Shown: one piece after another, positions 7,975-16,996 of the stretch | Layout: every line of letters begins with the position of its first letter | How positions within the stretch are numbered: the first letter of the stretch is position 1 | Origin: an uncultured Erysipelotrichaceae bacterium | GTDB lineage: Bacteria > Bacillota_I > Bacilli_A > RFN20 > CAG-826 | Reading direction: 5' to 3' | Assembly (NCBI GenBank): GCA_947303755.1 | Contig: CAMYZF010000004.1 | Coordinates: 1 to 33,250, forward strand | DNA: 33,250 nt | Notes under the pieces: model-generated | Database searches by the model: none | The model's input: the letters and a program-made list of their open reading frames with translations, nothing else | What the model was told of the DNA's origin: nothing | Position numbers and translations under genes: made by a program

Positions 7975-8997
7975 TTACCAGCGATTTTTAACTTTTTCAG
8001 CAAATCCAGGAACGTCTTCGAAATATATTTGTTTACCATCGATTAGGACGTATCCAGAGAAAGTTCCAAACACTTGATTTTGAAGTGATTGAAGAATAAG
8101 CAAATTCATATTCGCGTGCCTATTCAAAACTGGAGTGAACGTGATATTGATATCTTTGGATTCGCTGATCATTTTCCATGGTTTTAAATAGTCATCATGG
8201 CCTTTTTCGTCTTGAGAAATCTTAAAGGTAACATCGTCAAATTTAAAAGCTTTATCGTTGAAGAAAAACATATTCTCACTCGCGTTAGATGTATCTCCAA
8301 AGCCATACCCTAAATTAAAGCCAATTCTTCCACCTTTATAAGTTCCGTTCATTGAAGACCAATACCAAGTATTTGAATAAGTCCAAACTCCCCTACCCCA
8401 ATCTAAGACACCAAAGGTGTTTTCATTGAAGTCGTAGAATTTCTCACCAACCTTGACGTAGCCAGCGCTTTTTAAAAGATTAATCTTCTGGTTGTAATAG
8501 AAATGTTTGCTCTTTTTAAATGGGGTGGCTATAACCATAGAATCGTGATTCGTTTCTTCTAAATAAAGATCCGCTCTTAGATCTTCTTTATCAGCGAACT
8601 TAGGATAGAAAACTTTAATGTGTCTTTTACCGTTTTCAAAAACAAAAGAAATATCAACCTTTTTATTCTTAAAGAAAACATCCCCTTCTATAGAAGAATG
8701 CGGCAAATCTAACTTGCCATTTGTGAAAAAGATTATTTTAGATTTAGTGATATCTTTTTTGTTTTCAAAATCTAAAAAGGAAACAGATCCCATCCCCATA
8801 TACGAATTATCCGCGATAGTTAAAGCAATTCCGTATTTTGAATTGCCAATGTAGTAATAATCCCATTCTTTGATACGAGATTTTTTCGCTTTAATACTTT
8901 GGCGATTATATTCTCTTACAAGCGAAAAAGCATAACCTGCTTCAATAAGTTCGCCGTTATCATCAAGTAAAGGGCCGTTTGATAATTTATTTTGCAT
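7975..8997 (-). CDS. DUF2804 family protein
   Basis: 340 residues matching my memory of the DUF2804 family, beta-rich soluble proteins of unknown function. It opens with a typical GPLLDDNGELIEAGYA segment and has a Trp-rich middle (LDWGRGVWTYSNTWYWSS) that probably forms a binding pocket. The ATG at 8997 is chosen over a TTG at 9018 because it fits the family's N-terminus. Neither start has a good ribosome site, and both overlap the end of the upstream glycosyltransferase gene, by 11 or 32 bases, pointing to translational coupling. It is the last gene of the three-gene operon from 11118. A role in processing or sensing a glycolipid is inference from context. Confidence 0.8.
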   Translation of the reverse strand: MQNKLSNGPLLDDNGELIEAGYAFSLVREYNRQSIKAKKSRIKEWDYYYIGNSKYGIALTIADNSYMGMGSVSFLDFENKKDITKSKIIFFTNGKLDLPHSSIEGDVFFKNKKVDISFVFENGKRHIKVFYPKFADKEDLRADLYLEETNHDSMVIATPFKKSKHFYYNQKINLLKSAGYVKVGEKFYDFNENTFGVLDWGRGVWTYSNTWYWSSMNGTYKGGRIGFNLGYGFGDTSNASENMFFFNDKAFKFDDVTFKISQDEKGHDDYLKPWKMISESKDINITFTPVLNRHANMNLLILQSLQNQVFGTFSGYVLIDGKQIYFEDVPGFAEKVKNRW

Positions 8998-10177
8998 TTT
9001 TATTTTTACGTCTTTCAATCGCTTCTTTGTAGATTTCTTGTAGTCTTTCGATATAAATATCGGAACTATATTCTAAACCTTTTTTACGAGCTTCTTCCTT
9101 GACGTTAGAAAGCTTGTCTTCGTTTTCCAAAATATAATCTAATTTCTTTAAGAATTCTTTTTTCTTGTTAAAAACAAAACCGTTTTTTCCATCCGCGATA
9201 ACGCCTTCAAGAACTGGGTCTTTTTGGGCTAAAACAATCGTGCCTGACGCCATTGCTTCAATATAGGTTAAACCTTGGGTCTCCATCTTAGAGCCAGAGA
9301 TAAAGACGTCCGCTAAATGGTAATAGTCGGCAGTATCTTTATTCATAACCGAACCAGTTAAAACAACAGTATCGATTAATTTGTGTCTTTTCGCCCATTT
9401 TTGAATGTGGACTGAATAAATTCCACTACCAACAACCATCACTTTTAAATTCGGGTCGTTTTTGAGCTTTTTCTTCATATAACGAATAATCGTTAAAATT
9501 CGTTTTTCTCTAGAAACACGACCAAGGAATAAAATAACCTTCTTATTTTCGAGTTGGTAATGATACCTAATCGAATTTATATTATCTTCGTTTGTAATCA
9601 AGAATGGTTCAACTTGAATGCCACTAGGAAGAAGGATTGGTTCTTTCTTCGCTCTAATGACACGCATGGCCCTATTGTAAACCTTCCTAGAAGGAACAGT
9701 ATAGGCATCAGCATAATTTACTAGTTTACGAATATTATTATGTTCAACATAAAGCGAGTAAAGAAAACCAGCAAACCACGCAACTTTAAACATGATATCT
9801 TTCCATAAAGAATGCCAAGTATAAATTAGTGGGACATTATTTCTTTTTGAATATGCCATCGCAATCTTGGCGATTGAGAATTCGCCATGTACATGGACAA
9901 TATCAAATCTATATTTATCTAAAATCTCGAGATTCTTTTTCTTCCTAAAACAGAACGTCGTGCATAAACCATCACGAATCGGTTTAATCATCTTCATTCC
10001 TTTAAGGAAAATGATCTTTGGATTATCCTTGTTGGCTTTATAAACACGAGGTGTATTGAAAGTTACCAAATAAACTTCATGACCTTCGTCTTCTAAACGA
10101 TGCAATAAAGTCCTTAATATTGGATTAATACCACAAATATATGGGTAATAATTTTCTGCGAATAAACCTATTTTCAT
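8987..10177 (-). CDS. GT4 glycosyltransferase, probable diacylglycerol glycosyltransferase type
   Basis: 396 residues, a GT-B fold retaining glycosyltransferase of family 4. The N-terminal domain opens MKIGLFAENYYPYICGINPI, the layout of diacylglycerol glucosyltransferases, then IVHVHGEF (93-100) and YTWHS (119-123). The C-terminal domain has FLGRVSREKR (217-226) and the E-x7-E motif (Glu299, Glu307). Its best-known relatives transfer glucose from UDP-glucose to diacylglycerol on the inner face of the membrane, making glycolipids in Bacilli and Mollicutes. Substrate here is inferred. It overlaps its neighbours on both sides: ATGA with the membrane protein upstream and 11 bases with the DUF2804 gene downstream. 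Confidence 0.88.
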   Translation of the reverse strand: MKIGLFAENYYPYICGINPILRTLLHRLEDEGHEVYLVTFNTPRVYKANKDNPKIIFLKGMKMIKPIRDGLCTTFCFRKKKNLEILDKYRFDIVHVHGEFSIAKIAMAYSKRNNVPLIYTWHSLWKDIMFKVAWFAGFLYSLYVEHNNIRKLVNYADAYTVPSRKVYNRAMRVIRAKKEPILLPSGIQVEPFLITNEDNINSIRYHYQLENKKVILFLGRVSREKRILTIIRYMKKKLKNDPNLKVMVVGSGIYSVHIQKWAKRHKLIDTVVLTGSVMNKDTADYYHLADVFISGSKMETQGLTYIEAMASGTIVLAQKDPVLEGVIADGKNGFVFNKKKEFLKKLDYILENEDKLSNVKEEARKKGLEYSSDIYIERLQEIYKEAIERRKNKNAK

Positions 10178-11118
10178 AACGACTCTTTATTTTGTTCCTT
10201 TTCAATTTTCTTAAGTTTTTTAACAGCGTCTTTAGCCACTAAATCGACTGCCACATAACGCACATACCCTTCTGCGTTCGCGTCCAAGACAACAGTCACA
10301 ACTTCAACAATCGATAAAGCCATAAAGATGGTCACCACAATCATCTTCATTAGATAGAATAAAACAATCAATAAAGCGCCTAAGGCAACAATGATAACAT
10401 CACCAAGAATTAAAAATATTATATTTTTAATATTGAAGATTTTTGTCGCTTTAACTTTCTTAACACCGTGGATTAACCAACCTTCAAATAAGGAGAGCAC
10501 GCTCTTCGCTAATATGACTAGTGCAACCAGCCAAATGCCTCCCATTCCAAGTTTGAAAATAATGTAGGTGGCAAGCATTAACACGCCTACGAGTATAAGC
10601 GCATCAACAATTGCAAAAAGAATTGCTTTGTACCATTTACGATGAATTATTTCATGTCTAATTAAGAAGCGAGTGACAAAATAGCCCACCACTACGCCAA
10701 GCAAAACAAAGGCGATAAATACAATCAAATATTTAAAGATCGATTCAACGCAAGTTTGAATCAATGCCGAGATTGCTGCAACTTTAATATCGATTTCTGG
10801 ATAAGAATCTCTAAGGAATGTAATCAAAACATTTTTGACATATTCGACATCTAAGAAATTGGCAAATAATTGACCGGGGTTACTCCAATCAAGGTCAGCA
10901 AGGAATTTTAAAAAGGCATTCCAAATGGATTCAAGCGGTATTGAAATGACTGATAATTCGGCAGCAACTCCGTTAACCATTGTTGTAACAGAGCTAATAA
11001 TCCCATTGACCATTATTGTCCCGCCGATCAAAAAGAACAGCGTGATGATGCCAAGGGGCGTGAAAATATATTTCAAACCTTTTGCTAAATTAATTAATGA
11101 TTGTTTTAAAACCTGCAT
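10174..11118 (-). CDS. Hypothetical multi-pass membrane protein
   Basis: 314 residues, family not recognised. Hydrophobic segments lie near residues 17-40, 130-150, 165-188, 190-210 and 232-285, giving about seven membrane spans. A stretch of about 85 residues after the first span is mostly amphipathic and probably outside. The C-terminal tail is charged (KKLKKIEKEQNKE). It is the first gene of the operon leading to the GT4 and DUF2804 genes, with an ATGA overlap to the GT. No Shine-Dalgarno sequence precedes the ATG, and no clear promoter was found. Possible roles include a glycolipid flippase or scaffold, but that is a guess from context only. Confidence 0.78.
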   Translation of the reverse strand: MQVLKQSLINLAKGLKYIFTPLGIITLFFLIGGTIMVNGIISSVTTMVNGVAAELSVISIPLESIWNAFLKFLADLDWSNPGQLFANFLDVEYVKNVLITFLRDSYPEIDIKVAAISALIQTCVESIFKYLIVFIAFVLLGVVVGYFVTRFLIRHEIIHRKWYKAILFAIVDALILVGVLMLATYIIFKLGMGGIWLVALVILAKSVLSLFEGWLIHGVKKVKATKIFNIKNIIFLILGDVIIVALGALLIVLFYLMKMIVVTIFMALSIVEVVTVVLDANAEGYVRYVAVDLVAKDAVKKLKKIEKEQNKESL

Positions 11119-11290
11119 ATTTTTTGATACTTACCGCTTGAAACTTTGCAAAATTATTGAAAGGAGGAATCTTTATTTGGTTAAAAATGTCTGCAAATTT
11201 CTAATAAAAGCGGTTTTCTAATAATTTTGTTCCTCAAAATAGAGTATTGATCCGTCTTTAGAGAAATCTAAAAACAAATACTCGAAAAAG

Positions 11291-12349
11291 TTATTTAAGT
11301 TCGTTAACTTGCTCAGCGTCTTTGCTTTGAGCTTGTTGTTTAGCCATCTCTTGTCTGGCTTTCTTCTCTTCTTTCTCTTTGTCAACCCATTCAGGATGAT
11401 CAGCAGGATTAGGACCTTGAGTAATAGTGAGTTGTGGATATGGAACGGTAATAGCATTATCGTTAAGGAAAATGTAAATATCACGTTTCATATCACGTGT
11501 AGCTTGGAAACGATCCTCTTCTTTAACTTTAGCGATGACTTTTAAGATAACGGCAGAATCGCCCATATCTTCAACGCCTTTGTAGAAAGGACCTTCCACA
11601 ATTGATGGAATGCGTTTTTGCATATCCTTCAAGTGTTCTAATAATAAAGTTTCGGTTCTTGCTAAATTCTCTTCATAAGGAATAGAGATTTCAACAATTG
11701 CCAAAGATAATGAATTAGTTAAATTAACCATCGAAGTAATTGAACCGTTGGAAACTAATTTGACGTTTCCACCAGCGTCTTCGATTTTAGTGGTCTTGAG
11801 ACCAATTTCAATAACAGTACCTCTAAAGCCATCGATGACGACGATATCGCCAACTTCGAAAGCATTATCGGCAACTAAGAAGATACCAGCGACGATATCG
11901 CTAATGAGTGATTGACAACCAAGACCAATGATTAAGGCTAAGATTCCGATGGAAGCCAAGATCTTGTTTGTTTCAACACCCCATCTTTTTAGAATCAAGA
12001 ATAAGCCAACAATAATCGCGGCCCATTTGAGTAATGATCTAATAAGCGATGAGAATGTCGCTGCTTTTTTGTTCTTAATCTTGACATACTTGCTAAACAA
12101 GTTGAGCAAGGCGCAGAACACAAGAACGATGATTATCACTAAAGCTGTGTAGATAATTGCATCGTATTTTTGGTTGAAGAATTCACCGATTGAAGCAAAA
12201 CCTCCATTACCACTAGCCGAAATAGGTCTATCTTTAAAGATAAAATCCCATAATAAGATGAGGAGAATGGCTAATACTCCTATCGCCCAAAGGACAATGT
12301 TAAAAATTAATTTCTTCTTGTCGATTGGTTTCTTTTCAGTGCTTTTCAT
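11291..12349 (-). CDS. MscS-type mechanosensitive ion channel (copy 1)
   Basis: 352 residues. Hydrophobic helices near residues 14-37 and 64-88, and a third pair at about 106-165 leading into the Gly/Ala-rich pore helix (IGILALIIGLGCQSLISDIVAGIF). The beta domain follows (EVGDIVVIDGFRGTV). These are hallmarks of MscS channels, which open under membrane tension to release solutes during osmotic downshock. The C-terminal 35 residues are a charged cytoplasmic tail. The AAGGAGG site overlaps the stop of the 1196-residue surface protein gene just upstream (12 nt between genes), so the two are translationally coupled. A paralogue sits at 18535 in the same arrangement. Confidence 0.92.
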   Translation of the reverse strand: MKSTEKKPIDKKKLIFNIVLWAIGVLAILLILLWDFIFKDRPISASGNGGFASIGEFFNQKYDAIIYTALVIIIVLVFCALLNLFSKYVKIKNKKAATFSSLIRSLLKWAAIIVGLFLILKRWGVETNKILASIGILALIIGLGCQSLISDIVAGIFLVADNAFEVGDIVVIDGFRGTVIEIGLKTTKIEDAGGNVKLVSNGSITSMVNLTNSLSLAIVEISIPYEENLARTETLLLEHLKDMQKRIPSIVEGPFYKGVEDMGDSAVILKVIAKVKEEDRFQATRDMKRDIYIFLNDNAITVPYPQLTITQGPNPADHPEWVDKEKEEKKARQEMAKQQAQSKDAEQVNELK

Positions 12350-12361
12350 AATGATTCCTCC

Positions 12362-15300
12362 TTAAACACTAAAACTGACTCTTTGTGTATACAACGATGT
12401 TCTAACACCGTTAATATAGGCATAGGTTGTAACGTAATATGTTTTACCAGCAACATCATCTAAAAGAATTCCTGGATCAATATAAACTTGAGCGCCAATA
12501 TTATCAGTCGTATTCACATTAAATGAATCTGAAGCGTCTGAAACGTTTTCAAACGAAACATCAATAGATGTTATAGACTCTGGTAAATCTTCATCGTTGA
12601 ATGTGATATTAACTGTCATATAAGAGATGATGTCTTGAGTTTGTTCGTCTTCTCTTTCAACTATATCGCAGTTAACGATGCCGTCTAATTTGTCGGTAAT
12701 ATCTTCAGAACTTGCTAAATAAAGATCAAATGATCCATTTTGGAAAACTTTGATGCGACCACTATTCATCGGGTCAGTGGATTCAGCAGTAATGATATAA
12801 TCGAGTCCGTCTTGACCAGATGTTTCGACATTGAAATCATCAATATAGAATCTTTCAACTCCGTTGAAGTCAAATGATTTGATATCTCCAGAAGCATATG
12901 GGTTATCGTAATCGCCGTTGATATAGAAGTCGATTTGGAAATCGCTCCAATAACCACAATCTTCATATTGCATCTCAATGAAAGCAGTAGTGTAGTTATT
13001 ACCGCCTCTAGCGATAGAGAATGCTGCTCCAAAGAAAGTTGGATTATCATAGATATAATAAGGAATTAAACCAAAATCAATTGTCTCATCTATGATGGTT
13101 TCGGAAATTCCAGTAGTTGCGGATGTCACCGCCTCAACTGTAACTTTATAAACTCCAGAAGGATCTAAACCGAGTTGTTCAAATGAAGAAATTTCCCACT
13201 TGGTGTTAAGCTCAGGATCTTGAATATTAACGGATGTTTGTTCGTCTTTTGGATCTTTGATTGTTACGCTGACACGACTGAAATCTTCACCACCAGGAAC
13301 GTTCAAATAAATAAATGTATGTTCTTCTTCGGCGGTTTTATCGAATCCGTTTTGGAAGAAAACACGATTGTACGTCAAATCTGGGTTGATACTAACAAAA
13401 TCCTCTGGCTTAACAGTATCGCTAGAAATAATTGTGAAGTTATCTGATTCCTCATAACCCACTAAAGCGATTTCATAATATGGAGATTCTAAAACCCCAC
13501 CAGTGTATAAAGGTTGTTTACCAGTGATGGAGAAATCATATGGACTTTCAATCCATTCGCCTGTGCCTTGTTCATCCTGCGAATTCTTTCCTCGTAAATA
13601 GACGCCATAATATGTGTATGAAGGAAGCTCACCATTATAATCTAAATCAACATAGTAATATGAACCATTCATTGGATCGACTTCCTTGTACACTGTAAAC
13701 GTAGTTGGGTCTGGATCAACATAGACAGTTGGAATGTTATTTAGATCGATATATTGAACAATCGAATCTTCTTTTCCATAGTCAATAACAAAGTTATAAG
13801 CATCACGATCGCCATAATCTGGGAATTCGGTAAAGTCTAGGGTGATTTCTTCTTCGTCGTTAGCTATTTCAAGACCAAAACGAGTGATCACAGATTGAGT
13901 TTGATCATTTGGATCTGCTAAGTAGCAAGTAATGTTAGAAACATCACCACCCTCGCTTAGATAGAAGTAAGCGTGATAACTGGTATTGTAAGTAACGTTT
14001 TCAATGACTCTATTTATATAGAGTGTTTCATTTTCAAATGTATCGTTGACGATGAACGATGAATAATTAACATCAGAGGAGAAGAGAACGGTTTCTTCTT
14101 CTTGGTCGTTCACTCCAACTAAAGCAGCTGTGTAGCTACCTTCGCTTAGTTGATCACCACCAGCATTGATAGCGACTTTTCCAGTTGGCGCTTCGCTAAA
14201 CATGTCTGATTTGAAAATCCAGTCAATTTGTTCTTCAATACTTTGCCCATCAGGCTTAACCATCTGAGTATCTGCTAAACCAATGAAATATGTGCTAAAA
14301 GATGGGACGCTTACTTGATAATCAATCTCAGCGGAATAGGTTTCACCACCCATTGGGTTAACGTTTCGAGTAATTGAAATGCTGTTCGTTAAAGTTCCAG
14401 GTTCAACATATAATGTTGGAATGGTGCTTAAATCGATGTATTGAACGACTTCTTCGCCTTTTCCATAATCGATAAAGAAATCATAGGCATCGTATTCACC
14501 ATAGTTGGCATATTCACCAAAATCTAAGGTGATAAACTCTTCATCATTAGCTTTTTCAAGAACAAAACGAGTAAGCGGAGTATGAGCAGCATCGTTATGA
14601 TCCGCTAAATAGCAAGTGATGTTGTAAACTTCCTCAACATCTGTTAAAGCGAAATACGCATGATAGCTTATATCATTAGATATAATCCTGTTAATATATA
14701 ATTTTTCATTAGTTTTATCTTGAACAACACCAAATGAGGATGGAGCAAGTTCGGTTGAGAAAAGTACTGTTTGATTTTCGTTTTCATCAATACCAATCAA
14801 AGCAGCTGTATAGCTACTGGCAGTAAGCTGTTCGCCCTGAGCATTGATTTCGATTCTGCCCGAAGGAGCAGCATCAAAGGTTGCAGAGCGATAGGACCAA
14901 TCGATTGGTTTATCTCCTGGTTCATCTCCACCTTCATCCGGAACAATTTCTCCGCCGCCATCTCCGCTTGTGGTTTCTTCACCACTTGTGGTTTCGGTTC
15001 CACTAGTATTATCAGCAGGTTTAACTAAACTAGTTTCTGCCAAAGCGATGCAGTAGGAAGAATAGGTTGGAATTGCTGTTTGATAATTAACTTCAGCAGA
15101 ATATGTCTCTCCGCCCATAGGGTTAACAATTTTATAAATTGAAATTGAGTTTATTAATTCTTCTGGTTCGGGTTCTGGCTGAACTGGATTAGTAGCAGTT
15201 CTTAAAGAAATAGGTTTATCTAAAAGAGATTCTGCATCAGCAGATAACATAACGTGTTGACGAACATCTAAAAGATATTCAGTATCATATTCTAAATCTG

Positions 15301-15952
15301 CAAACTCACCACTTACTTTTCCAAAGTGTGTAGTTGGAACTTCTTTTAAAAAATCTTCATTCGTTGGGCATCTAAGTTCTACACGAATATCGCACTCAGT
15401 ATCTTCTTCACCAGCATCAATCTTAGCTTGATCATTTCCAACTGATAAAGTGAATGAAATTGAACGTTCCACTAAAGAGATCTCATTAAATTCACAAATT
15501 TGCGGTCTTTCTAAGGTCTGGCCTAAAGCGATGCCGCCACCAACAACTAAAACAACGGCAGCCGTAGTCGTAGCCGCAACTGTCGCAACAGTGCTTGAAA
15601 CGGAACTGCCAATGGCAGCACCAGAAGATGAAGAGGCTGCACCGCTACTTGAAGATGCTGCTGGTGAAGACGGCGTAGATGTCGTAGCTTCGCTTGTGCT
15701 TTCAGAAGCATTAGTTTCACTAGCGGCTTCTTTAATGTCATCAAAGTTATCATCTTTAGCGGGTTTGACCTTATTGTCTTCCTCGCCTAAATCGAACTTG
15801 TTTACGTCATAGCCTTCTTGCTTGGTGTTATCTTCCATTTTGAAAACGAAATCATCGCTTAAAAGCTGTTTCTGATTCTCTTTTTCGGAAAATGAAAATG
15901 TCTCGGGAATCCGATTTTCACCAAAAGATTCAAAATCTTTCCTGTCGGCCAT
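12362..15952 (-). CDS. Large N-terminally anchored surface protein with repeated beta modules
   Basis: 1196 residues from the ATG at 15952. An acidic cytoplasmic head (about 75 residues) is followed by a Ser/Ala/Thr-rich linker and one transmembrane helix near 120-145, so the rest is probably outside. Just outside the membrane is a fibronectin-like beta domain (about 155-255). Three related modules of about 230-250 residues follow, starting near 266, 520 and 749 and each opening with a segment like NPMGGETYSAEVNYQ. No LPXTG or signal peptide. An in-frame ATG four codons upstream overlaps the TATAAT box and is not preferred. The start lacks a ribosome site. It is the first gene of a two-gene operon with MscS copy 1; adhesion or sensing is inferred. 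Confidence 0.85.
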   Translation of the reverse strand: MADRKDFESFGENRIPETFSFSEKENQKQLLSDDFVFKMEDNTKQEGYDVNKFDLGEEDNKVKPAKDDNFDDIKEAASETNASESTSEATTSTPSSPAASSSSGAASSSSGAAIGSSVSSTVATVAATTTAAVVLVVGGGIALGQTLERPQICEFNEISLVERSISFTLSVGNDQAKIDAGEEDTECDIRVELRCPTNEDFLKEVPTTHFGKVSGEFADLEYDTEYLLDVRQHVMLSADAESLLDKPISLRTATNPVQPEPEPEELINSISIYKIVNPMGGETYSAEVNYQTAIPTYSSYCIALAETSLVKPADNTSGTETTSGEETTSGDGGGEIVPDEGGDEPGDKPIDWSYRSATFDAAPSGRIEINAQGEQLTASSYTAALIGIDENENQTVLFSTELAPSSFGVVQDKTNEKLYINRIISNDISYHAYFALTDVEEVYNITCYLADHNDAAHTPLTRFVLEKANDEEFITLDFGEYANYGEYDAYDFFIDYGKGEEVVQYIDLSTIPTLYVEPGTLTNSISITRNVNPMGGETYSAEIDYQVSVPSFSTYFIGLADTQMVKPDGQSIEEQIDWIFKSDMFSEAPTGKVAINAGGDQLSEGSYTAALVGVNDQEEETVLFSSDVNYSSFIVNDTFENETLYINRVIENVTYNTSYHAYFYLSEGGDVSNITCYLADPNDQTQSVITRFGLEIANDEEEITLDFTEFPDYGDRDAYNFVIDYGKEDSIVQYIDLNNIPTVYVDPDPTTFTVYKEVDPMNGSYYYVDLDYNGELPSYTYYGVYLRGKNSQDEQGTGEWIESPYDFSITGKQPLYTGGVLESPYYEIALVGYEESDNFTIISSDTVKPEDFVSINPDLTYNRVFFQNGFDKTAEEEHTFIYLNVPGGEDFSRVSVTIKDPKDEQTSVNIQDPELNTKWEISSFEQLGLDPSGVYKVTVEAVTSATTGISETIIDETIDFGLIPYYIYDNPTFFGAAFSIARGGNNYTTAFIEMQYEDCGYWSDFQIDFYINGDYDNPYASGDIKSFDFNGVERFYIDDFNVETSGQDGLDYIITAESTDPMNSGRIKVFQNGSFDLYLASSEDITDKLDGIVNCDIVEREDEQTQDIISYMTVNITFNDEDLPESITSIDVSFENVSDASDSFNVNTTDNIGAQVYIDPGILLDDVAGKTYYVTTYAYINGVRTSLYTQRVSFSV

Positions 15953-15962
15953 ATTAGTAATC

Positions 15963-15968
15963 ATTATA
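15963..15968 (-). promoter_or_regulatory. TATAAT box 10 nt before the surface protein ATG
   Basis: Perfect minus-strand TATAAT, then 10 nt, then ATG at 15952, with no Shine-Dalgarno sequence. The same arrangement and spacing are found at 21848-21853 for the other surface protein of this type. Confidence 0.55.
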
Positions 15969-16028
15969 TCTAAAATATTTCAATTTATGAAATGTTTTGT
16001 CTTCTAATGAAGTGTATCAATAAAAACA

Positions 16029-16053
16029 ATAAAAAAGAGATGATTTATATCTC
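16029..16053 (-). terminator. Intrinsic terminator of the PlsC gene
   Basis: On the minus strand GAGAT, a 7-nt loop, ATCTC, then six T's. It lies about 30 nt after the PlsC stop and separates it from the surface protein operon. Confidence 0.75.
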
Positions 16054-16084
16054 CACAAAAATCCCTGCAATAATCGGTTACAAA

Positions 16085-16921
16085 TTAAAAATCGAGTCTT
16101 TTATCAAAATTGAAAACTGGTTCATAACCATTTTCTTCTTCACTGATTCCAGCAAGGTCGCAAACCGCTTTATGACATCTCTTTACAAGATCAATTTCCT
16201 GTTCTGGTCCACTTAAAGTTTCATCTAAAAATATAGGTTCTCCAATGCAAAGATTAAACACGGCTGGTTGCTTAAACAGTTTCCTTCTAATCCACGATGA
16301 TCTTCGATATGAAAAACCCATTGGAACAATTGGTTTATGTGACATCCTCGCTAAATGAGCAATGCCTTTTTTAAATGGACGGATATAGCGGTAATACTCC
16401 CACATACTTCCTTCTGGATAAATATGTAACCATCCGCCGTCATCAAACATCTTTTTTAATGCATCAATATATACAATCGTGGCTTGGGGATCGTTCTCTG
16501 GTATTGGAATTCCTCCAACAAGCCTAACTAGTAGACCGGATTCGCCTGAGACGTTTTTGTTCCAAGCTAATAGATATGGTCTAAATGGTTTAATCGCGTT
16601 CATAACAGCGATGTAATCCCACATATTCACATGATTCGCGATTGAAATCGCGCCTTGCTTTAATAACTTCTTGTTTTTTCGAATATTCTTCTTACCTCTA
16701 ATTCTTAATCCCATACGGATGTAGGAGAAAGGAAAAACGATAAGATAAAGGAGAAATCTCACCCAGAATCTTTTAAACTTAAAAGACTTCGAATAATCGA
16801 TGTATGGATAATCCTTATCAAAGATAGTGCCATCATCTTTTTTTACTTCGAGATAATGACCATCTGTATTTTCTGGGTAAGGGAAATTTGCTCTAGGATT
16901 AAATGACTTATTTAAACTCAT
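16085..16921 (-). CDS. PlsC-type 1-acyl-glycerol-3-phosphate acyltransferase family protein
   Basis: 278 residues. The LPLAT/PlsC motifs are in order: NHVNMWD (H-x4-D catalytic pair) and YPEGSMWEYYRYIRPFKKG, the acceptor-binding PEGS block, followed by PIVPMGF. A hydrophobic segment near residues 50-66 probably anchors it to the membrane. The family transfers an acyl chain from acyl-ACP or acyl-CoA to lysophosphatidate or related acceptors. The block resembles the C-terminal half of the fusion at 1247. The gene is divergent from a GT4 gene resembling the fusion's N-terminal half. A TGCTATAAT extended -10 box ends 7 nt before the ATG, with no ribosome site, indicating a leaderless mRNA. Confidence 0.88.
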   Translation of the reverse strand: MSLNKSFNPRANFPYPENTDGHYLEVKKDDGTIFDKDYPYIDYSKSFKFKRFWVRFLLYLIVFPFSYIRMGLRIRGKKNIRKNKKLLKQGAISIANHVNMWDYIAVMNAIKPFRPYLLAWNKNVSGESGLLVRLVGGIPIPENDPQATIVYIDALKKMFDDGGWLHIYPEGSMWEYYRYIRPFKKGIAHLARMSHKPIVPMGFSYRRSSWIRRKLFKQPAVFNLCIGEPIFLDETLSGPEQEIDLVKRCHKAVCDLAGISEEENGYEPVFNFDKRLDF

Positions 16922-16928
16922 CGTAAAG

Positions 16929-16937
16929 ATTATAGCA
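16929..16937 (-). promoter_or_regulatory. Extended -10 promoter for a leaderless PlsC mRNA
   Basis: TGCTATAAT on the minus strand, then 7 nt, then ATG at 16921. The usual start point falls on the start codon itself. No good -35 box is seen, as expected for extended -10 promoters. Confidence 0.65.
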
Positions 16938-16980
16938 AACTAGAGTATCGATATCACTTATTAATAAAGCCTTAAAAATT

Positions 16981-16989
16981 TGTTATAAT
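16981..16989 (+). promoter_or_regulatory. Extended -10 promoter for a leaderless GT4 mRNA
   Basis: TGTTATAAT on the plus strand, then 7 nt, then ATG at 16997. It mirrors the promoter at 16929-16937; the two divergent promoters share a 75-bp intergenic space. A weak TTAATA at 16961-16966 could serve as -35. Confidence 0.65.
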
Positions 16990-16996
16990 GCTCGCT

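Noticed and set aside
11218..11484. A minus-strand 88-codon frame overlapping the end of MscS copy 1
   Set aside because: It is out of frame with the clearly real channel gene and has no ribosome site.
15450..15812. A plus-strand 120-codon frame opposite the Ser-rich linker of the surface protein
   Set aside because: It is a by-product of the low-complexity codons on the coding strand and has no start signal.
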